Below are positions 59,657 through 64,000 of a stretch of 64,000 bases of DNA, piece after piece. The DNA comes from Oscillospiraceae bacterium (GTDB lineage: Bacteria; Bacillota; Clostridia; Oscillospirales; Acutalibacteraceae): assembly GCA_031270605.1 (NCBI GenBank), contig JAISXG010000005.1:1-64000 (forward strand), in the 5' to 3' direction. Both the position numbers and the translations under genes were made by a program. The notes beneath the pieces are model-generated. The model was given only the letters and a program-made list of their open reading frames with translations, had not been told where the DNA came from and did no database searches. Position 1 is the first letter of the stretch. Every line of letters starts with the position of its first letter.

Positions 59657-60676
59657 GTGAAACAGGTGCAAATTACAAAAAAGACCCCGCTGCTGGGGCC
59701 TGACGGCAGCGTTCTTGTGCCCGGCTATTGCAAAACGAACCTTTTTGAATATGACCGGGCGGCGATCAGGGCCAATCCCACAAGAATCAAAGAGTGGGAT
59801 TTTTATCAAATTTCAGATTCACGCTACACCCTGCAAATGGTGTTCGCGGACATTTCTTTGGGCGGTATGGGCAATTTTACGCTCTTCGACCGCAAAACAG
59901 GTGAACGGTTTGAGCAGCTTTCCGTTTCGCCGCTCACCTTCGGCAGGCTGGGGTTGGAGCCGAACACCGAGGAGGACCATTCGCTTTCCAAAAAGGGCAG
60001 GGGTTTTTCAATGGGGCTTGTCAAGCGCGGCAGAAAACGCTGGCTGACTTATGAGGGGCGTATTCGCGGCAGTGCGGCCAATGCACACATAGAACTGATC
60101 GAAGCGCCCGGCCATGAATCGCTTGTGATGGCCGTGCCCTTTGACACGCCCGGCTATTTTTATTATAATCAAAAAATGAACTGCCTGCCCGCAAAAGGGG
60201 TCGTCACGATCGGCGGCAGGCACATTGTGTTCTCACCGGACGATGCTTTTTGTGTGCTCGACTGGGGGCGCGGCGTCTGGCCCTATCGGGGCAGCTGGTA
60301 TTGGGGCAACGGCAGCACGTGGTTCGACGGCAGGCTGTTCGGCTTTGAAATCGGCTGGGGCTTCGGCGACATGTCCGCGGCGACGGAAAACATGCTGTTT
60401 TATGACGGCAGGGCTCACAAAATCGGTGCGGTTTTTTTGCAAAAGGATGCCGACGACTGGATGAAGCCCTGGGTGTTTTCATCTGACGACGGCCGCTTTT
60501 CGTTCACAATGACGCCGGCATACGACAATTTCACATCCAGCCGTGTGGGCCCTGTGGGCAACGTCTGCCATCAGGTGTTCGGTGATTGGTGTGGCGCGGC
60601 GGTTCTGGATGACGGTACGGTGCTCAGGGTTGAGAAGATGCTTGCGTTCTGCGAATTTTCTGACAACCGCTGGTGA
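59657..60676 (+). CDS. DUF2804 family protein
   Basis: 339 residues matching the DUF2804 pattern: YCKTNLFEYDRAAI, IKEWDFYQI, GRGFSMGLVKRG, YFYYNQKMNCLPAKG, DWGRGVWPYRGSWYWG and FGFEIGWGFGD. Family members are often likened to lipocalin/hydroxysteroid-type beta barrels; no reaction is established. GTG 59657 follows AGGGGGGA. It stands alone between two small repeat elements. Confidence 0.88.
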   Translation: MKQVQITKKTPLLGPDGSVLVPGYCKTNLFEYDRAAIRANPTRIKEWDFYQISDSRYTLQMVFADISLGGMGNFTLFDRKTGERFEQLSVSPLTFGRLGLEPNTEEDHSLSKKGRGFSMGLVKRGRKRWLTYEGRIRGSAANAHIELIEAPGHESLVMAVPFDTPGYFYYNQKMNCLPAKGVVTIGGRHIVFSPDDAFCVLDWGRGVWPYRGSWYWGNGSTWFDGRLFGFEIGWGFGDMSAATENMLFYDGRAHKIGAVFLQKDADDWMKPWVFSSDDGRFSFTMTPAYDNFTSSRVGPVGNVCHQVFGDWCGAAVLDDGTVLRVEKMLAFCEFSDNRW

Positions 60677-60695
60677 AAAAATAATGTTATACTAG

Positions 60696-60859
60696 GCCTT
60701 GTTTGTAAAATGACAACTTGCCCAAAAGACGGATATTTTTCCGCAAAACAAGGCAGACGACGCGGCTTTACTGGCGTAAGGCAAGGAGGATAACGCAGCG
60801 GCACGGAAAATAGACCGCAAAGATATCGACTGTTTCATTAGAGATTCGTATTAAACAGG
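60696..60859. repeat. Repeat-like intergenic element
   Basis: About 160 bp with ends GCCTTGTTTGTAAAATGAC and, inverted, GCCTGTTTAATACGA; includes GGCTTTACTGGCGTAAGGCA, a small palindromic stretch, and GCAAGGAGGATAACGCAGC. It fills the gap between DUF2804 and the next gene. Such sequences recur in clostridial genomes, but other copies are not in this window. Confidence 0.4.
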
Positions 60860-60867
60860 CTTTTGAG

Positions 60868-61143
60868 TCACATTGTCAGCAGCAGGCAGACAATGGCCGA
60901 AACGGCGGCCCCGGCCGAGCCGACGGCCGCAAACTTGATCCAGGTCAGCAGCTTTTCACTGGATTCTTCACGTTTTGTTCTGGGCGGATTGCCTGCGTTT
61001 TTCATCACGATTTTCGCGCGCTCGCGCAGCTTGCCCTCCCCCAAACCGGAGTATTCGGGCTTGACAAAGAAAATCGCTTTTTCAAAATATTCATTTCCGG
61101 TGTCGTTCAGTTCAAGAACCTGCCGGTTTACACCTTTTATCAT
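60868..61143 (-). CDS. Small membrane-tethered protein of unknown function
   Basis: 91 residues: a soluble N-terminal part (KGVNRQVLELNDTGNEYFEK, GLGEGKLRERAKIVMKNAG), a basic stretch (PPRTKREESSEK), and one C-terminal transmembrane helix (IKFAAVGSAGAAVSAIVCLL). This tail-anchored layout is often seen in small sporulation or signalling proteins. GGGAGG lies 8 bases before ATG 61143. No family recognised. Confidence 0.65.
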   Translation of the reverse strand: MIKGVNRQVLELNDTGNEYFEKAIFFVKPEYSGLGEGKLRERAKIVMKNAGNPPRTKREESSEKLLTWIKFAAVGSAGAAVSAIVCLLLTM

Positions 61144-61180
61144 AAGCATGGCCTCCCTTGCGGATGTTTTTGGACGTCGG

Positions 61181-61238
61181 TTGACTTGAAAGCCGTGCAA
61201 GCAAGCGCTTTTCGGCGTGCATATTTCAAGTGTGTCAG
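61181..61238. repeat. Small inverted-repeat element, related ends
   Basis: TTGACTTGAAA and ATTTCAAGTGTGTCA ends with a GCCG..CGGC hairpin between; ends resemble the CTTGAAA/TTTCAAG arms at 27834-27900. Confidence 0.4.
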
Positions 61239-61701
61239 CTCTGTCTTGCCGCTGTTGGCATAAGAAATTGTATTTTGTGCTGATTAATATCAGTTTTTCC
61301 TTTCAAGGGAAATCTATGCAGGGGTTTGCGGGGTGCCAAAAAATACATTTTATTTGAAGGCAGGCTTGTTTTATGATAAAATTCGGCGGTTTTATTCTGT
61401 AAAGGGCAGCGTGGCAGGAAAGCGGTTATTACATTTTGTATACTCTAAAAGTGTTGACAATTGTTGAAAACCCTGTTGAAAATGTTGAAAAGTCCTTGCA
61501 TTTAAGCGCTTTTCAACACGAATCCTTCAACATTTTCAGTGAAATAATGCGAAACACAAAATAATGTTTATATACAGATTGTTTTATTGTCTTTACGATT
61601 ATACAGATGGTAGTTAAATATTACAAAAATCATGCTGATTTTTTGGATATTTTTTCTATTGATTTTTTTTCGTTTCTGTGTTCTTCTTTTTATGCTGAAA
61701 A
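61239..61701. other. Long AT-rich intergenic region with TTGAAAA motif cluster
   Basis: No coding potential. The stretch 61459-61538 has four direct GTTGA(A/C)AA-type copies followed by inverted TTTTCAACA and TTCAACATTTTCA. The remainder (61540-61700) is T-rich. It must contain the glycosylase promoter. Confidence 0.55.
61459..61538. promoter_or_regulatory. Cluster of TGTTGAAAA direct and inverted repeats
   Basis: TTGTTGAAAA (61461), CTGTTGAAAA (61474), ATGTTGAAAA (61482), then inverted GCTTTTCAACA (61508) and CCTTCAACATTTTCA (61524). The outer arms TGAAAATGTTGAA and TTCAACATTTTCA pair perfectly. The pattern suggests a multi-site operator or initiator-like binding array. Confidence 0.5.
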
Positions 61702-62595
61702 GTGTGGCTGAAAATGTGCTTGCAGAAGAAAACAAGTCTTTTGGCGCACGCGGCGGGGCATTTTGGGGGTGCTGTTATTCAGATTTTTGAAAACGGATTC
61801 GGTGTGCGCGTTTCAGAATTCGGTCAAATCAACCTGCCGCTCACGCTTGACTGCGGGCAGGCCTTCCGTTGGACGCCGCTTTCGGACGGCGCATGGGCGG
61901 GCGGCAGCGCCGGCCACGGCACACGTATTGTGAAAGACGGCGAGGATTTGCTGTTTTTGGGTGCGGATAAACGCGCCGTTGAAACGGTTTGGGCGCAATA
62001 TTTTGATTTCGCAACAGACTACGGCGCGATTCTTGCCCGGTTTTGTGAGGATGAAACGCTGCGCGAAGCGGTGGAGCGCTATGGCTGCATCCGCATTTTG
62101 CGGCAGGACCCATGGGAGACGCTTTGTTCGTTCATCATTTCATCCTGTAATAATATTCCGCGCATCAAGGGGATTATCCATCGCTTGTGCACGGTGTTCG
62201 GCGAGCAGGGCGCGGACGGTTTTTTTGCCTTTCCCCGGCCGGAACGGCTTGCGGTTTTGTGCGAGGAAGACCTCGAGGTGCTGCGGGCGGGCTACCGCGC
62301 CAAAAGCATTCTTGACGCGGCGCGAAACTTTGCCGGCGGTGAGCTGATCATCAGCGAGCTGGAGCAACTGCCCGATGATGAGCTGCTTGCAAAATTAACG
62401 ACTGTGTCCGGCGTGGGGCAAAAGGTTGCGGACTGCGCGATGCTGTTCGGCTTTGGGCGGCACGCGGTCTTTCCCGTTGACCGCCACATTAAGAGGATCA
62501 CCGAAGTGCTTTATCCCGGCGGGCTGCCGGAATGCGTGAGGGGCTGTGAGGGCATTGCCCAGCAATACCTGTTCTGCTTGGCGAGAGGGTTATAA
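61702..62595 (+). CDS. 8-oxoguanine DNA glycosylase (OGG1-type, HhH-GPD)
   Basis: Up to 297 residues. N-terminal OGG domain (LTLDCGQAFRWTPL) and helix-hairpin-helix VSGVGQKVADCAMLF with the catalytic Lys in GQK, followed by the essential Asp in PVDRHIKRI. It excises 8-oxoguanine and nicks the strand. The start is uncertain: GTG 61702, ATG 61714 or a TTG a few codons on; none has a strong ribosome-binding site, and the family N-terminus begins near residue 25. Its stop is 43 bp before the phosphomutase gene. Confidence 0.9.
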   Translation: MWLKMCLQKKTSLLAHAAGHFGGAVIQIFENGFGVRVSEFGQINLPLTLDCGQAFRWTPLSDGAWAGGSAGHGTRIVKDGEDLLFLGADKRAVETVWAQYFDFATDYGAILARFCEDETLREAVERYGCIRILRQDPWETLCSFIISSCNNIPRIKGIIHRLCTVFGEQGADGFFAFPRPERLAVLCEEDLEVLRAGYRAKSILDAARNFAGGELIISELEQLPDDELLAKLTTVSGVGQKVADCAMLFGFGRHAVFPVDRHIKRITEVLYPGGLPECVRGCEGIAQQYLFCLARGL

Positions 62596-62637
62596 TTTCT
62601 TTGCGATGATTGCTTTCACCTTTGAAAGGAGACATAT

Positions 62638-64000
62638 ATGGATTTACAATATTTAAAAAGCGGAACGGACATTCGCGGCACGGCGCTCGGCGAGAGCTGC
62701 GATTTGCGCGATGAGGTTGTTTGCGGCATCATTTCCGCTTTTGTCGCCTATCTTGAAAAAAAGCTCGCAACGTCCCCTTTTGCAATGTCGATTTCTGTAG
62801 GGCACGATTCTCGCCTTTCTTCCCGGCGCATCAAAAAAGCTGTTATCAAGACGCTGAGTTCGCACGGCGTAAAAGTATATGATTGCTCGCTTTCTTCAAC
62901 GCCCGCAATGTTCATGACCTGTGTGGCGCTCGGCTGCTCGGCGGCGGTGCAGATCACCGCCAGCCATCACCCGAAAGACAAAAACGGCCTGAAATTTTTC
63001 ACAAGGCAGGGCGGGTTCGAGGCCGCCGAAATCACTGAGATCCTTGAAGATGCGCCGAAGTATATGACGCTGGAATTTATTCGCCCGGGCAGCGTGGAGG
63101 CGATTGACTTCATGGCGCGCTATGCGCTGACGCTGCGCGAGATGATCTGCCGCGGTGTGAACAGCGAAGAGGACTATCACGCTCCCCTCAAAGGATTTCA
63201 TATCGTGGTGGACGCGGGCAACGGCGTGGGCGGTTTTTATGCCACGCATGTGCTGCAGTCGCTCGGGGCGGACATCACGGGCAGCCAGTTTTTGGAGCCT
63301 GACGGCAGTTTTCCAAACCACACCCCGAACCCCGAAAACGCAGAGGCCATGCGCTCAATCTGCGGCGCGGTTGTGCGTGTCAAGGCCGACCTCGGCGTGA
63401 TCTTTGACACAGACGTCGACCGCGCGGCCTGCGTTGGCCCCGACGGCAAAGAGATCAACCGCAACCGCCTTGTTGCGCTCGCCTCGGTCATTGCGCTGGA
63501 AAAATGCCCCGGCGGCACGATCGTGACTGATTCCGTGACCTCCGACGGGTTGAAAACCTTTATTGAGCAAACGCTCGGCGGCAAGCACCACCGCTTCAAA
63601 CGGGGCTATAAAAATGTCATCAACGAGGCAATCCGCTTGAATCAGGAGGGCGTCGCCTGCCCGCTCGCGATTGAAACCTCGGGCCACGCCGCAATGAAAG
63701 AAAATTATTTTTTGGACGACGGCGCTTATCTCGTCACCAAAATCATCATCAAGGCCGCAGAGCTGCGCAGGCAGGGCAAAACGCTTGACGACCTCATCGC
63801 CGCGCTCGGCGAACCGGCGGAAGAAAAAGAGCTGCGGCTGAAGATTTTGGCGGAGGATTTCAAAGCCTGCGGCGAGCGGATTATTCAAGATCTGCGGGAC
63901 TACGCGGCGGCGCAAAACGGCTGGGAGATCGCGCCCGACAACCATGAGGGCATCCGCATTTCTTTCGTGCCGGAGCAAGGGGACGGCTGGCTGCTGCTGC
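62638..64000 (+). CDS. Alpha-D-phosphohexomutase (phosphomannomutase/phosphoglucomutase), cut by window end
   Basis: 454 codons visible. Domain 1 SGTDIRGTALG and the phosphoserine loop VQITASHHPKDKNGLKFF (HHP where most members have HNP); metal loop VIFDTDVDRAACVG (D-T-D-V-D-R); sugar-binding loop LAIETSGHAAMKENYFLDDG. The C-terminal phosphate-binding domain begins (EGIRISF) before the edge. Interconverts hexose-1- and hexose-6-phosphates. AAAGGAG lies 8 bases before ATG 62638. It is adjacent to, but unlikely functionally tied to, the glycosylase. Confidence 0.93.
   Translation, partial: MDLQYLKSGTDIRGTALGESCDLRDEVVCGIISAFVAYLEKKLATSPFAMSISVGHDSRLSSRRIKKAVIKTLSSHGVKVYDCSLSSTPAMFMTCVALGCSAAVQITASHHPKDKNGLKFFTRQGGFEAAEITEILEDAPKYMTLEFIRPGSVEAIDFMARYALTLREMICRGVNSEEDYHAPLKGFHIVVDAGNGVGGFYATHVLQSLGADITGSQFLEPDGSFPNHTPNPENAEAMRSICGAVVRVKADLGVIFDTDVDRAACVGPDGKEINRNRLVALASVIALEKCPGGTIVTDSVTSDGLKTFIEQTLGGKHHRFKRGYKNVINEAIRLNQEGVACPLAIETSGHAAMKENYFLDDGAYLVTKIIIKAAELRRQGKTLDDLIAALGEPAEEKELRLKILAEDFKACGERIIQDLRDYAAAQNGWEIAPDNHEGIRISFVPEQGDGWLLL

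Noticed and set aside
1-64000. CRISPR array, prophage or replication origin
   Set aside because: No regularly spaced direct repeats, phage structural genes, dnaA or DnaA-box clusters were found. The TGTTGAAAA array at 61459-61538 does not match the DnaA box TTATCCACA.

Overview
The window reads as a chromosomal segment of an anaerobic, spore-forming Gram-positive bacterium of the class Clostridia, most likely the Oscillospirales/Ruminococcaceae side. This is an inference from gene content: a BofA-like sporulation protein, a BclA-like collagen surface protein, cohesin and dockerin modules, split transketolase, hybrid-cluster protein with a ferredoxin, ECF-type vitamin transport, strong AGGAGG ribosome-binding sites and frequent TTG/GTG starts. 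Genes are GC-rich; intergenic regions and a few islands are clearly AT-rich. No rRNA, tRNA or CRISPR array was found.

Layout. 1-2.6 kb: end of a catalase gene with a PerR-type regulator, a 49-codon AbrB-like gene and an XRE regulator. 2.6-4.4 kb: a DUF134 regulator - Mrp ATPase - NifX-like operon behind a promoter overlaid with palindromes. 4.5-9.7 kb: a clan-A glycoside hydrolase, an amidohydrolase, ClpP, AraC and TfoX-C genes. 9.7-11 kb: a collagen/beta-helix surface protein.

11.2-19.8 kb is the most striking region. A cobalamin riboswitch with its own promoter and a downstream terminator precedes five genes on the minus strand. They encode a secreted 880-aa protein that combines a transcobalamin-like beta domain (DUF4430), an alpha/alpha barrel, a cohesin-like module and a dockerin; a membrane-anchored cohesin-like protein; a DUF4430 lipoprotein; an ECF T component; and a single polypeptide fusing two ECF ATPases to an S component. 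Read together this is a candidate Gram-positive corrinoid capture and uptake machine, with a bacterial counterpart of intrinsic factor/transcobalamin held at the surface by cohesin-dockerin contacts.

20-21.5 kb is a graveyard: IS256 and IS5 transposase remnants and the C-terminal stub of a PII gene. 21.8-26.6 kb holds a DeoR regulator with a histidine phosphatase, a small membrane protein, a secreted esterase with a palindromic operator, and a methyltransferase broken by one extra A. 26.6-27.9 kb is an AT-rich island (XRE regulator, tiny Cys-rich protein, Sel1 protein) ending in a perfect inverted-repeat element. 27.9-33.6 kb is a six-gene operon in which two paralogous SCP2-like proteins bracket a class-III aminotransferase, a HAD phosphatase and a split transketolase; its pathway is not recognised. 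34.9-38.9 kb is a sugar or cyclitol catabolic operon (Gfo/Idh/MocA dehydrogenase plus three xylose-isomerase-like TIM barrels) preceded by TTTTGCA palindromes.

38.9-53 kb carries a secreted phosphoesterase, glyA with a long leader, bofA, manA, an ABC-F ATPase, an AraC-effector regulator, ferredoxin-hcp behind an FNR-like palindrome, an ECF sigma gene fused in frame to its downstream gene, a second Gfo/Idh enzyme and a second dockerin-bearing exported protein. 53-64 kb has glycogen phosphorylase, a zinc-type ABC importer, a secreted protein, a DUF2804 protein, several small inverted-repeat elements, an OGG-type DNA glycosylase and the start of a phosphohexomutase cut by the window edge.
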